Assembly (NCBI RefSeq): GCF_900091655.1
Contig: NZ_LT594621.1
Coordinates: 1,364,001-1,428,000 of the forward strand
Direction: 5' to 3'
Length of the DNA: 64,000 nucleotides
Source of the DNA: Culturomica massiliensis
GTDB lineage: Bacteria; Bacteroidota; Bacteroidia; Bacteroidales; Marinifilaceae
The translations under genes were made by a program, and so were the position numbers. Of this stretch, positions 43,087 through 52,893 are shown piece after piece (the stretch's first letter is position 1; each line of letters starts with the position of its first letter). The notes beneath the pieces were generated by a model. That model had not been told where the DNA came from, made no database searches, and saw only the letters and a program-made list of their open reading frames with translations.

Positions 43087-44046
43087 ATGAAAAGAAATTT
43101 ACGCTTTCTGGCGGGAGCTTTCCTGTTGACGGCAACCGCCCTGTTCACCGGCTGTAATTCAGACGATGACTTTTTGATGAATCCTCAAACTGATTCAGTA
43201 ACTCCCGAAACCCGAGCCAACTTTAATGATGATGGCACTACAACCATTACATTCGATGACTTCGATGAAACATTCATGGCGGTTTCGCCTAAAGCAGAGA
43301 ACTACTACACGCTTTATGGATATACTGCAGAGAACCAAATCAGGGAAATATACGATCCCGATTTTGTGTTTGTCTCCGACATGAATACTGTAACCAATTC
43401 TTATGGAGCGTATACTGAATTTTCCAGTGGTGCCATTGCGTTGTCGAAATACAATTATCGTTCTGATTCTGCTGCCGGCAAGACTTCTGGAACTAATTGG
43501 TGGTATACTTGGGAGAATCAATGTAGTGTCTATAATACAGCATCCACAGATGGGGCCAATACAGGGGCAGGTCACAGCGGTTCCAATTTTGCTGTTGTAT
43601 ACGGCTACTCTGATTTCGGAAATACGGAGTGGATGGCCAAACCTGAATTCTATTTTGACTCCCCTCGCAAATTCAAGGGTTTATGGTATTGTAACACAGC
43701 ATATACCTATGGTGTGATTATAAATGGTAATCAGTTCGGAACATCGGGTGTTGCAACACCGTTGAGTAATCTGAAAGATTCTGACGGCAACAATATAGGA
43801 TATTTCCAAGTCAACATCGAATGTTATGACGTAGATGGAAATTTGATCACCACTGTATCGAAATTGTTGGCCGACTACCGATATGATAAACCAACAGTGT
43901 CCCCCGTAACTACATGGACATATTGGGATATTAATGTAGCGGATGTGCAAAGTGTAAAATTCAATTTTGAAGGATCTGATGTCGATCCTATATATGGACT
44001 CAATACTCCGGCGTATCTTTGTATAGACGACGTTACAATAGAATAA
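43087..44046 (+). CDS. DUF4465 surface lipoprotein of the B12 locus
   Basis: 319 aa. The lipoprotein signal is LLTATALFTGCNSDDD, with acidic residues after the Cys as in Bacteroidales surface-export signals. The DUF4465 hallmarks are TITFDDFDE, the NCxVYN-like NQCSVYNTAS stretch, FKGLWYCNTAYTYGVI and VKFNFEGSD with PAYLCIDDVTIE at the end. It is the first gene after the riboswitch. DUF4465 proteins recur in Bacteroides cobalamin loci and are thought to help capture corrinoids at the surface. That role here is inferred from family and operon. It is more AT-rich than the transporter genes. Confidence 0.82.
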   Translation: MKRNLRFLAGAFLLTATALFTGCNSDDDFLMNPQTDSVTPETRANFNDDGTTTITFDDFDETFMAVSPKAENYYTLYGYTAENQIREIYDPDFVFVSDMNTVTNSYGAYTEFSSGAIALSKYNYRSDSAAGKTSGTNWWYTWENQCSVYNTASTDGANTGAGHSGSNFAVVYGYSDFGNTEWMAKPEFYFDSPRKFKGLWYCNTAYTYGVIINGNQFGTSGVATPLSNLKDSDGNNIGYFQVNIECYDVDGNLITTVSKLLADYRYDKPTVSPVTTWTYWDINVADVQSVKFNFEGSDVDPIYGLNTPAYLCIDDVTIE

Positions 44047-44062
44047 CAATTTAATATAGTTT

Positions 44063-44096
44063 GGCATAGAACTGATTTCAGTTCTATGCCTTTTTT
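44063..44096 (+). terminator. Intra-operon terminator abutting the next start codon
   Basis: A 13-bp perfect stem ggcatagaactga pairs with its complement (44078-44090) around two bases and is followed by six T residues. The start codon of the next gene is at 44100. It should reduce read-through from the DUF4465 gene to the rest of the operon. Confidence 0.82.
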
Positions 44097-44099
44097 ATT

Positions 44100-45908
44100 A
44101 TGAAGGCTTTCATATTTAGTATTCTTGTACTTTTGTTTTTTATTACAAGCTGTAATAAGAACGATGTAATTACTGAAGAAATAAAACAAGCTCCTATAAT
44201 TGAACTCGATAGTGAGACTGGCATTTACACTATCAAAGTTGGGCGTGAACTGACAATTGCCCCGACATATAAATATGCGAATAATGCACTTTATGCATGG
44301 ACAGTAGATGGAAAACTTCTTTCATCTGAATCAATATTGAAGTATACATGGAATCAGGAACAACATCTATATATCAAATTGCGAGTTGATACACCAGAGG
44401 GTTATGCGGAAGAAGAGTTAAAAGTAGAAGTATTGGAGTTAACTCCACCTACAATTTCAATCATAATCCCCTCTAAAGGATTAAAAGTGCCTCAAAACAC
44501 GGATTATATTTTATCTCCAGATATTCAACATGACGATCTTGAAAATTTTAGAATTGAATGGGTACGCGATGGAGAAATCGTCGGAACAGAAAAAGCATAT
44601 ACGTTTCACGAAAAAGAACTCGGTACATATTCGATAACAATCCGGGCATCCAATATAGACGGAGAAACAATCCGTGATTTCGACGTAGAAGTTGTGGAAA
44701 CAATGCCTTATTCCGTACGGTTTCCGACACCATCCTATACACAAACTTCTACGGATCGTTATACTTTTGCAGGGCGTCCTGTATATTTGCGGCCTTTGCT
44801 GGAATATTTCGATTATCCACAGTATCAATGGCAGGTCAATGGAAAAATTATGGAAGCCGCTACCGACAGGGTTTTTAAATTCACGCCGACGACTCCTGGA
44901 GAATATTTCGTTGCTGTTACTGTTACAGAAAAAATGCCCAACACACAGCCACTTTCACGTAACATAACACGTAGTAATACTTCAATTACAACGACAGTTA
45001 AGGTTATTTGTGAAGAAAAAACGGAACAAGAACGCTATCGGCAAGCGACAGCGACAAGTTCAGGTATTTGGGATAAGGTTTATGAATTCATTCCTGCTCC
45101 CGGACAGTTTATTAATGAGTTATCCCAAAATACCGGATTTATAGGAAATGAAACGACGCCCCAACAAGCCATAGAGTATGCAACGAAACGATTGAACAAA
45201 AAAGCGCATGTTTCACTGGGATCTTTCGGTGGTTATATCATCATCGGTTTTGACCATAGTATTGCTCCGAGTGGCCGAGAATACGATTTTGCAATACAAG
45301 GAAATGCTTTTAACAGTTCGAGCGGTGGCTCAAATGAGCCGGGCATTGTTTGGGTAATGCAAGATATAAATGGCAATGGCCAGCCAGACGATGAATGGTA
45401 TGAATTAAAAGGATCTGAAACCGGCATCGATGGTACAATACAAGACTACGAAGTAACTTACTATAGACCTGCACCCAGAGCACATACTCCGTGGGTAGAT
45501 AGTGAAGGTAATTCAGGTTCTGTCGATATGAATGCATACCATGGCCAAGAATATTATTATCCCAATTGGATTAAAGAAGATAGCTATACATTATATGGGA
45601 CGCGTCTGACTCCTCGCAACAATCAAGATCCCGTTACAGGATATTGGGCGAATAACGCTTATGAGTGGGGGTATGTGGATAATATGGGTTCAGATAATCT
45701 GGTAGGAGGAAATGTCATTGATGGTAGCGGTCAGCGCAACGGATTCAAAATAGCCAATGCAATATATCATGACGGGACTCCAGTAAAATTGCAATATATA
45801 GACTTTATCAAAGTTCAGTGTGGAGTATTATCGAAAAGTGGTTGGCTTGGAGAGATATCCACAGAAGTATTTTCATTTGAAGACTTATCAATAACTAATA
45901 ATCAATAA
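44100..45908 (+). CDS. PKD/Ig-repeat cell-surface lipoprotein of the B12 locus
   Basis: 602 aa. The lipobox is FFITSCNKND. Residues about 30-330 contain three PKD/Ig-like beta domains (YAWTVDGKLLSSE, FRIEWVRDGEIVGTEKAY, YQWQVNGKIMEA). The C-terminal about 250 residues form a globular domain with LGSFGGYIIIGFDHSI, YDFAIQGNAF, EPGIVWVMQDINGNGQPDDE and WYELKGSET. This domain is seen in Bacteroidales surface proteins near DUF4465 genes. It probably binds corrinoids or corrinoid-carrying proteins outside the cell. AT-rich like its two neighbours. Confidence 0.75.
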   Translation: MKAFIFSILVLLFFITSCNKNDVITEEIKQAPIIELDSETGIYTIKVGRELTIAPTYKYANNALYAWTVDGKLLSSESILKYTWNQEQHLYIKLRVDTPEGYAEEELKVEVLELTPPTISIIIPSKGLKVPQNTDYILSPDIQHDDLENFRIEWVRDGEIVGTEKAYTFHEKELGTYSITIRASNIDGETIRDFDVEVVETMPYSVRFPTPSYTQTSTDRYTFAGRPVYLRPLLEYFDYPQYQWQVNGKIMEAATDRVFKFTPTTPGEYFVAVTVTEKMPNTQPLSRNITRSNTSITTTVKVICEEKTEQERYRQATATSSGIWDKVYEFIPAPGQFINELSQNTGFIGNETTPQQAIEYATKRLNKKAHVSLGSFGGYIIIGFDHSIAPSGREYDFAIQGNAFNSSSGGSNEPGIVWVMQDINGNGQPDDEWYELKGSETGIDGTIQDYEVTYYRPAPRAHTPWVDSEGNSGSVDMNAYHGQEYYYPNWIKEDSYTLYGTRLTPRNNQDPVTGYWANNAYEWGYVDNMGSDNLVGGNVIDGSGQRNGFKIANAIYHDGTPVKLQYIDFIKVQCGVLSKSGWLGEISTEVFSFEDLSITNNQ

Positions 45909-45909
45909 T

Positions 45910-48036
45910 ATGAGACAGTTTTGGCTTTTACTATTCATTGCCCCATTTCTTTTTTTATCATGTTCAGAAGATAATCAGACTCCAGAAAGTCCTGCTGATG
46001 CCGATGACAATTTTATCACATCAGTCGTGATGACTGTGGCAAGTCAATCCTATACAGCGGAAATAATTGACAATATAATTACCATAACAGTTCCATATAC
46101 TGTTTCGTTAAATAATGCTCAAGTCGAATTCAAATACACATCCTCGGCAACAATTATTCCCGATCCGGCAAGCATTACTGACTGGGATACGGAACGAACG
46201 TTTCGTGTAACCTCTTACAATGGAGAAGCGAATGATTATACATATAAAGTCATTAAAGACGAGATTCGCTATGAAGGGGATGTGGAATTGAAGACAACAG
46301 CGGATGTTACGGCTTTCATTGATACGGACGTAACGGTTATCAAAGGTGATTTGATTATCGGGTCGGATGCTGAGGATGCAGAAGAATTGTCGGATATCGC
46401 CGCATTAAAAATATTGAAGGAAGTCGAAGGAAACATCATCATTCGGAAAAGTTATGTTGGACAAGATCTTACGGGACTTGATAATATCACTTCAATTGGA
46501 GGTTTGCAAATAGGAACTGAAACTGCCTTTGCGACCAACAGTAAATTGCAGATGGTCAGTATGAGATCTTTGCAGCATATTACTGGCGACATCGTTGTCT
46601 GCAACAATCAAGTAGCATATGTGCAATTCGACAACCTTGAAACGATTGATGGAAATATAATATTCAGGACTTCATCTCTACAAAGTTTTGAATTCCCTAA
46701 ATTAACCACTGTCGTAAAGGATTTTGATCTCCAGTGTCTGACAAGTGACGGAGAACCAGGAGGAGAAATCACATCTTTGAGAATTCCTGAATTGACAAAA
46801 GTAAACGGTCGCTTAGGGGTTAATAATTTAGGCAAAATGATTTCTTTGGAATTTCCGAAATTACAAGAAGTTGGAAGTGTGGATTTTGCTTCTATACCGA
46901 TTCCGTTGGAGACCCTTTCATTGCCGGAATTATCGGTAGTAAACGGCGACCTTAATCTCGTTTCCAGTTATATTGCGTCCGATGCTTTTACATCTACGGG
47001 AAATAATAAATTACAAGAAATAGATGGACTGTCTAACTTGTCGATTGTTAAAGGCACATTGACAATATCTAAATTCCAAGTCTTGAAAAAATTACCGGAT
47101 TGGAGTAAATTAGAACAACTCGGAGGACTGACCTTGCTGCGTTTATTGGAGTGTTCTGATCGAATTTTAGATTTGAGCAAAGTAAATTTTGTACCTTTTG
47201 AGGATAACGAACCTTTAATTTCTATTACAGACGGGACTATATTCTCAAAAATTATCACAAAAGAGGATATGTCGCAAGTTAGCATGTTTCTAGCTCCGAG
47301 CGGTATTACCGGTTCAAGTGTTGGAATAGATCCAGAATTGAATTTTAAGAGTATTAAGAATTTTAAGTATTCTAGCAATATGACAACAGATCCTGTATTC
47401 CAATTTGAACGAGTTTACGGGAATATGGAAATTATAAGAGGTTCAAAAAAAGGCGTTTCAGCCCCTAACTTGGTAAGTGTAGATGGATATTTAAGCATCG
47501 AAACTACAATGGCAAACAATATCTCGTTCCCGAAATTGGAAATTGTCGGAGGTCAGTTATGTATTATCGGTAATCTGAACGCTGTTTCTAACTATGATTA
47601 TGATTTTACGAATTTAAAGTCAGTCGGTTGTTCAAGCAATCCTCAATATATCAAAGAAGGGGTGATTAATAATATTTTATATGGTTCTTTAGATTTTATG
47701 GCATCAAATAAAGATTTTACATTTCCGTCATTGGAACATGTCGGGGGTGTTGGTATGACTGTTCGTGCCGTAAAAACTATTTCATGCCCCAAATTGCAGG
47801 CCATTGATGGAACACTTTGTGCTGCAAATGCAGCATCGCTTACGACTTTCAATATGCCAACTTTAACAAAACTCTCAGGAGTTCGATTTATCCGGTTGAC
47901 ACGGTTTGTTGATTATACGTTCTTCAAATCTTTTGTAGAAGAAGAGCAAATCAAGAAAGAAGACTGGCTTGTAACCAATTGCGGTTATAACCCCACCTAC
48001 GAGGATATGCAAGCCGGTCGCTATACCCAGCAGTAA
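45910..48036 (+). CDS. Leucine-rich/beta-helix surface lipoprotein of the B12 locus
   Basis: 708 aa, starting one base after the previous stop. The lipobox is LFLSCSEDN. An N-terminal Ig-like domain (TFRVTSYNGEANDYTYKV, similar to DUF5018) is followed by about 500 residues of repeating LxxIxGNIxI, LxSFEFPKLT and ISFPKLEIVGG units that predict a right-handed solenoid resembling receptor L domains. The function is not known. The shape suggests ligand or surface-partner binding within the uptake system. It is AT-rich, and the composition changes sharply right after it. Confidence 0.7.
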   Translation: MRQFWLLLFIAPFLFLSCSEDNQTPESPADADDNFITSVVMTVASQSYTAEIIDNIITITVPYTVSLNNAQVEFKYTSSATIIPDPASITDWDTERTFRVTSYNGEANDYTYKVIKDEIRYEGDVELKTTADVTAFIDTDVTVIKGDLIIGSDAEDAEELSDIAALKILKEVEGNIIIRKSYVGQDLTGLDNITSIGGLQIGTETAFATNSKLQMVSMRSLQHITGDIVVCNNQVAYVQFDNLETIDGNIIFRTSSLQSFEFPKLTTVVKDFDLQCLTSDGEPGGEITSLRIPELTKVNGRLGVNNLGKMISLEFPKLQEVGSVDFASIPIPLETLSLPELSVVNGDLNLVSSYIASDAFTSTGNNKLQEIDGLSNLSIVKGTLTISKFQVLKKLPDWSKLEQLGGLTLLRLLECSDRILDLSKVNFVPFEDNEPLISITDGTIFSKIITKEDMSQVSMFLAPSGITGSSVGIDPELNFKSIKNFKYSSNMTTDPVFQFERVYGNMEIIRGSKKGVSAPNLVSVDGYLSIETTMANNISFPKLEIVGGQLCIIGNLNAVSNYDYDFTNLKSVGCSSNPQYIKEGVINNILYGSLDFMASNKDFTFPSLEHVGGVGMTVRAVKTISCPKLQAIDGTLCAANAASLTTFNMPTLTKLSGVRFIRLTRFVDYTFFKSFVEEEQIKKEDWLVTNCGYNPTYEDMQAGRYTQQ

Positions 48037-48107
48037 CACCCATTATTTTACAAGGGAACAGGGTACTGGCCGAAAGACCGGTACTCTTTCCCGTTTATAA
48101 CAAGCCA

Positions 48108-49178
48108 ATGAAACATCTGATACGACATATCATTCTTCTATGCGGGTTGCCGCTGTTGCTGGCGGGCTGCATGGAGTGGGACTACGGAGATGCGGTGGAA
48201 GATTTCAACGCTACCGGAGCCGGGTTGTTCATCACCAACGAGGGCAACTTCCAGTACGGCAATGCCACGTTGTCGTACTACGACCCCGAAACCCAACAGG
48301 TGCAGAATGAAGTGTTCTTCCGTGCCAACGGCATGAAGCTGGGCGACGTGGCGCAATCGATGTGCATCCACGACAATAAGGGCTGGGTCGTGGTGAACAA
48401 TTCCCACGTGATTTTCGCCATCGACCTCAATACGTTCAAAGAGGTGGGCCGTATCACGAACCTGACTTCGCCGCGCTATATCCATTTCCTCAGCGACGAG
48501 AAAGCCTATGTCACCCAATTGTGGGACAACCGCATCTTCATCATCAACCCCAAGAAATATGAAATCACCGGTTACATCCAGGTGCCGGACATGACGATGG
48601 AAAGCGGCTCCACGGAGCAGATGGTGCAGTATGGCAAATATGTCTATTGCAACTGCTGGTCGTACCAAAACCGCATCATCAAGATCGATACCGAAACGGA
48701 TCAGGTGGTAGAAGAACTGAAAGTCGGCATCCAGCCCACCTCGCTGGTAATGGACAAGAACCACAAGATGTGGACGATCACCGACGGTGGGTACGAGGGT
48801 TCGCCCTACGGCTACGAAGCCCCGTCTCTCTACCGCATCGATGCCGAGACGTTCACCGTAGAGAAGCAGTTCAAGTTCAAGATGGGCGACTGGCCTTCGG
48901 AGGTGCAGCTCAACGGTACGGGCGACAAGCTCTACTGGATCAACAAGGACATATGGTCGATGGACGTGGATGCGGAACGTGTTCCCGTGCGCCCGTTCCT
49001 CGAATACAGCGGTACGATTTATTACGGCCTGACCGTCGACCCCGTGCGTGGCGATGTCTACGTGGCCGATGCCATCGACTACCAGCAGCAGGGCATTGTC
49101 TACCGCTACTCGTCCGAAGGTGAACTGATCGATGAATTCTATGTCGGGATAATCCCCGGCGCATTTTGTTGGAAGTGA
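48108..49178 (+). CDS. btuG: BtuG-like cobalamin-binding surface lipoprotein
   Basis: 356 aa. The lipobox is LLLAGCMEWDYGD. The mature protein is a YncE/DUF5074-type beta-propeller: repeated blades such as GAGLFITNEGNFQYGN, AYVTQLWDNRIFIINP, KMWTITDGGYEGSPYG, DKLYWINKDIWSMDV and GDVYVADAIDYQQQG. BtuG proteins cap the TonB-dependent transporter BtuB and bind B12 with very high affinity. btuB lies two genes downstream. From here on the operon is GC-rich. The stop overlaps the next ATG (TGATG). Confidence 0.88.
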   Translation: MKHLIRHIILLCGLPLLLAGCMEWDYGDAVEDFNATGAGLFITNEGNFQYGNATLSYYDPETQQVQNEVFFRANGMKLGDVAQSMCIHDNKGWVVVNNSHVIFAIDLNTFKEVGRITNLTSPRYIHFLSDEKAYVTQLWDNRIFIINPKKYEITGYIQVPDMTMESGSTEQMVQYGKYVYCNCWSYQNRIIKIDTETDQVVEELKVGIQPTSLVMDKNHKMWTITDGGYEGSPYGYEAPSLYRIDAETFTVEKQFKFKMGDWPSEVQLNGTGDKLYWINKDIWSMDVDAERVPVRPFLEYSGTIYYGLTVDPVRGDVYVADAIDYQQQGIVYRYSSEGELIDEFYVGIIPGAFCWK

Positions 49179-49675
49179 TGGGCAGGATACGACACCTATA
49201 CCATCTCATCTTCGTTACCAAAGGACGCAAGATGACGATTCCGACAACGGGAAAAGGATTGATGCTCGAGCGGATGACACGGATTTTTACAGGGAAAGGT
49301 TGCCGCGTACATGCCGCCAATGCCTTTCTCAACCACGTGCATGTACTTGTCGAGATTCCGAATTCCGGGGATTTCAGCAAGATCGTGAACAAGGTGAAAG
49401 GCGCCACGGGAACGGTATACCAGAAAACCCCGGAATATGCCGACTTCTCCGGTTGGGCTGCCGGATTCGACTCGTTCAGCGTGTCGTTCAGCGACCTTCA
49501 CCGGCTCAGACGGCACATCGAGGAGCAGCATACAATCCATCAGGAGATCTCGTTCGAGGAAGAATACGGACAACTGCTTGAAGAGAATGGGTTCGACCCG
49601 CATCAAACGTCCGTGCCGGCATCCTCCACGGTACATTTTTCCGCGAATACCCACCCTAAAAACGGAATCAAATGA
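49178..49675 (+). CDS. IS200/IS605-type HUH transposase-like protein, catalytic Tyr replaced
   Basis: 165 aa from ATG 49178, coupled to btuG by TGATG. It has the Y1 transposase opening IRHLYHLIFVTKGR and the HUH metal motif LNHVHVLVEIP (His53, His55). The helix that normally carries the nucleophile (typically YIxNQxxHH) reads RRHIEEQHTIHQEIS, with His113 where Tyr is expected. Strand-cleavage activity is therefore doubtful. It has no visible element ends of its own and sits between btuG and btuB with 4-bp overlaps on both sides. It looks like a captured or domesticated protein rather than an active insertion sequence. Confidence 0.8.
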   Translation: MGRIRHLYHLIFVTKGRKMTIPTTGKGLMLERMTRIFTGKGCRVHAANAFLNHVHVLVEIPNSGDFSKIVNKVKGATGTVYQKTPEYADFSGWAAGFDSFSVSFSDLHRLRRHIEEQHTIHQEISFEEEYGQLLEENGFDPHQTSVPASSTVHFSANTHPKNGIK

Positions 49676-51729
49676 TTTATACGAAATACATACTTTTCTC
49701 GCTACTGCTCGTCTGTCCGTCCGTATTGTCCGCGCAGGGAATCACACGACGCATCCACCAGATAGACGAGGTCACGGTGTGGGGCAAACGCCCGATGAAA
49801 GAAATCGGCGTGCAGAAGACGAAGTTCGACTCGCTCGCACTGAAAGAGAACATTGCCTTATCGATGGCCGACATTCTGACGTTCAATTCGTCCGTGTTCG
49901 TCAAGAGTTACGGACGCGCCACGCTCTCCACCGTTGCTTTCCGCGGCACGTCGCCCAGCCACACGCAGGTGACGTGGAACGGCATGCGCATCAACAATCC
50001 CATGCTGGGTATGACCGACTTTTCCACCATACCGTCCTACTTCATAGATCAGGCCTCGCTGCTTCATGGCACGTCGTCGGTGAATGAAACGGGCGGCGGA
50101 CTCGGCGGACTTGTCAAACTCGGTACTACGCCGCAGGTCGGCGAGGGCTTCCATGCCCAATACGTGCAGGGCATCGGGTCGTTCCGCACGTTCGACGAGT
50201 TCGCCCGCTTCACCTACGGCAGCGACCGATGGCAGGTCTCGACCCGCGCGGTCTATTCGTCGTCGCCCAACGATTACAAGTACACCAACCACGACAAGAA
50301 GATAAATATCTACGACGAGGAGAAGAACATCATCGGACAGTATCATCCCAAGGAACGCAACCGATCGGGTTCGTTCAAGGACCTGCACCTGTTGCAGGAG
50401 GTATATTACAACACCCTGAAAGGCGACCGTTTCGGGTTGAACGCATGGTATATCAACTCCAACCGGGAACTGCCGATGCTCACGACCGATTACGGCGATG
50501 AGACCGCCTTCGAGAACCGCCAGCGGGAGCAGACGTTTCGTGGTGTCCTGTCATGGGACCATATCAAAGAGAAATGGAAAGTCGGCGTGAAAGGCGGTTA
50601 TATCCATACGTGGATGGCCTACGACTACCGTCGTGAGGTGGCGCCGGACAACTGGGCCTCCATGACCCGTTCGCGGAGCAAGATAAACACGTTCTACGGA
50701 CAGGCGGAAGCGGAATACTCGCCCGGCAGGAAATGGTTCTTCACCTCGAACGTATCCGTGTACCAGCATCTCGTGCGCAGCGAAGACAAGAACATCATCC
50801 TTCAGGATGGCAACAAAGCCGTCGTCGGATATGACAAGGGGCGTGTCGAGCTCTCCGGTTCTGTATCGGCCAAATGGCAGCCTGTCGAGCCGTTGGGCTT
50901 GTCGCTGGTCTTGCGCGAGGAGATGTCGGGCGACAAATGGGCTCCGCTCATCCCGGCATTCTTCATCGACGGACTGATTTCGCGCAAAGGGAACGTGATG
51001 GTGAAAGCCTCCGTATCGCGCAACTATCGTTTTCCGACTTTGAACGACCTCTACTTTCTGCCGGGCGGCAACCCCGACCTTAAAAACGAACACGGCTTCA
51101 GCTATGACGCCGGAGTGAGTTTCGATGTCGGCAAAAAGGGGGTATATAAACTGGGCGGCAGCGCAAGCTGGTTCGACTCCTACATCGACGACTGGATCAT
51201 CTGGCTGCCGACGACCAAGGGGTTCTTCTCGCCGCGCAACGTGAAGAAAGTCCATGCCTACGGTGTCGAAGTGAAGGCCAACCTTGCCGTGCAGCCGGCA
51301 AAGGACTGGCTGATAGACCTGAACGGTTCCTATTCGTGGACCCCCTCCATCAACGAGGGCGAAAAGATGTCGCCCGCCGACCAGTCGGTGGGAAAACAAC
51401 TGCCTTACGTGCCGGAGCACTCCGCCTCGCTGACAGGACGGCTGTCATGGCGGACGTGGGCGTTCCTCTACAAGTGGGCTTACTACTCGGAACGTTTCAC
51501 CATGTCGAGCAACGATTACACGCTGACAGGCCACCTGCCCCGGTATTTCATGAGCAATATCTCACTGGAGAAAATGCTGTCGTTCAAACCGCTGGATGTA
51601 CAGTTGAAACTTGCCGTCAATAACCTGTTCAACGAGGACTATCTCTCGGTGCTGTCGCGTCCTATGCCCGGCATCAACTTCGAGTTCTTCATCGGCATCA
51701 CCCCGAAATTCGGGAAAAGCAGAAAATAA
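49672..51729 (+). CDS. btuB: TonB-dependent cobalamin receptor BtuB
   Basis: 685 aa with a signal peptide ending LSAQG. The plug domain has IDEVTVWGKRPMKE (TonB-box-like region), ADILTFNSSVFVKSYG, ATLSTVAFRGTSPSHTQVTW and NETGGGLGGLVKL. Then come beta-barrel strands to a C-terminal FEFFIGITPKF. It forms the outer-membrane pore beneath the BtuG lid. It starts ATGA-coupled to the HUH gene. Length and lack of an extra N-terminal extension match Bacteroidales BtuB. Confidence 0.92.
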   Translation: MIYTKYILFSLLLVCPSVLSAQGITRRIHQIDEVTVWGKRPMKEIGVQKTKFDSLALKENIALSMADILTFNSSVFVKSYGRATLSTVAFRGTSPSHTQVTWNGMRINNPMLGMTDFSTIPSYFIDQASLLHGTSSVNETGGGLGGLVKLGTTPQVGEGFHAQYVQGIGSFRTFDEFARFTYGSDRWQVSTRAVYSSSPNDYKYTNHDKKINIYDEEKNIIGQYHPKERNRSGSFKDLHLLQEVYYNTLKGDRFGLNAWYINSNRELPMLTTDYGDETAFENRQREQTFRGVLSWDHIKEKWKVGVKGGYIHTWMAYDYRREVAPDNWASMTRSRSKINTFYGQAEAEYSPGRKWFFTSNVSVYQHLVRSEDKNIILQDGNKAVVGYDKGRVELSGSVSAKWQPVEPLGLSLVLREEMSGDKWAPLIPAFFIDGLISRKGNVMVKASVSRNYRFPTLNDLYFLPGGNPDLKNEHGFSYDAGVSFDVGKKGVYKLGGSASWFDSYIDDWIIWLPTTKGFFSPRNVKKVHAYGVEVKANLAVQPAKDWLIDLNGSYSWTPSINEGEKMSPADQSVGKQLPYVPEHSASLTGRLSWRTWAFLYKWAYYSERFTMSSNDYTLTGHLPRYFMSNISLEKMLSFKPLDVQLKLAVNNLFNEDYLSVLSRPMPGINFEFFIGITPKFGKSRK

Positions 51730-51753
51730 TGTAAACGTAAATAAGGTAATGAT

Positions 51754-52893
51754 ATGAAAGTATTAAAGAATTTGAGCCTGATGGTGCTGCTTGCGCTGGC
51801 ATTTGCAGGCTGTCGTGGCAAGAGTTCCCAACTTGCCGATTTCAACAAACAGCTTTACGCTCCCGAATATGCCTCGGGATTCAAGATTGAAAGAGCAGAC
51901 GGCAGACAGAGCGTGCTGGTTTCCGTCATGAATCCGTGGCAGGGCGCGGATAGCGTCACCACCCGGTTGTTCATCTCCCGTAACGGGGAACCCGTTCCCG
52001 AGGGTTTCGACGGGCAGGTCCTCGAAGGGGATGCGCAGCGCATCGTGGCGATGTCCTCGACCCATATCGCCATGCTCGACGCCATCGGCGAGACGGCACG
52101 TGTGGTCGGCGTTTCGGGACTCGACTATATCTCCAATCCCGACATTCAGGCACGCCGCGACAGCATCGGCGACGTGGGTTACGAGGGAAATATCAATTAT
52201 GAACTTCTGTTGTCGCTCGACCCTGACCTTGTGCTGCTTTTCGGCGTGAACGGGGCCAGTGCGATGGAGAGCAAACTCAAGGAGCTCGGCATCCCGTTCA
52301 TGTATGTCGGCGATTATCTCGAAGAATCTCCGCTGGGCAAAGCCGAATGGCTGGTGGCGCTTTCGGAGGTCGTCGGGAAACGCGCGAAGGGCGAAAAGGT
52401 ATTCGCGGATATTCCGATCCGATACAATGCGCTGAAACAGAAAGTGTCCGGTGCCGTTCTCGATGCCCCGTCGGTCATGCTCAATACGCCCTACGGCGAT
52501 TCGTGGTTCATGCCCTCGACGGAAAACTATGCCGTGCGGCTGATTACCGACGCCGGAGGCGACTACATCTACAAGAAGAACACGGGCAACTCTTCGACGC
52601 CTATCGACTTGGAGGAGGCATACCTGCTCGCTTCGGAGGCCGATATGTGGCTGAACGTCGGCATGGCGAACACACTCGACGAACTGAAAGCCGCCTGCCC
52701 GAAGTTCGCCGATACCCGCTGCGTCCGAAACGGCTATGTCTATAACAACAACGCCCGCACCAATGCCGCCGGAGGCAACGACTACTACGAATCGGCCGTC
52801 GTGAATCCCGACCTTCTTCTGCGCGACCTCGTGAAGATATTCCACCCCGAGTTGGTCGAAGAAGATTTCGTATACTACAAACAACTGAAATAG
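51754..52893 (+). CDS. btuF: Cobalamin-binding lipoprotein BtuF
   Basis: 379 aa. The lipobox is LALAFAGCRGKS. Two lobes of a class III periplasmic binding protein follow: RIVAMSSTHIAMLDAIGE and VVGVSGLDYISN, then LLLSLDPDLVLLFGV and GIPFMYVGDYLEESPLGKAE. It is longer than E. coli BtuF because of an extra N-terminal segment of about 60 residues (YASGFKIERADGRQSVLVSV), common in Bacteroidales. It hands B12 to BtuCD. Its stop abuts the btuC start directly. Confidence 0.92.
   Translation: MKVLKNLSLMVLLALAFAGCRGKSSQLADFNKQLYAPEYASGFKIERADGRQSVLVSVMNPWQGADSVTTRLFISRNGEPVPEGFDGQVLEGDAQRIVAMSSTHIAMLDAIGETARVVGVSGLDYISNPDIQARRDSIGDVGYEGNINYELLLSLDPDLVLLFGVNGASAMESKLKELGIPFMYVGDYLEESPLGKAEWLVALSEVVGKRAKGEKVFADIPIRYNALKQKVSGAVLDAPSVMLNTPYGDSWFMPSTENYAVRLITDAGGDYIYKKNTGNSSTPIDLEEAYLLASEADMWLNVGMANTLDELKAACPKFADTRCVRNGYVYNNNARTNAAGGNDYYESAVVNPDLLLRDLVKIFHPELVEEDFVYYKQLK

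Noticed and set aside
49178..49675. Complete active IS200/IS605 insertion sequence
   Set aside because: There are no separate element ends, no TnpB partner and no catalytic Tyr. The gene is fused by start-stop overlaps to btu genes.
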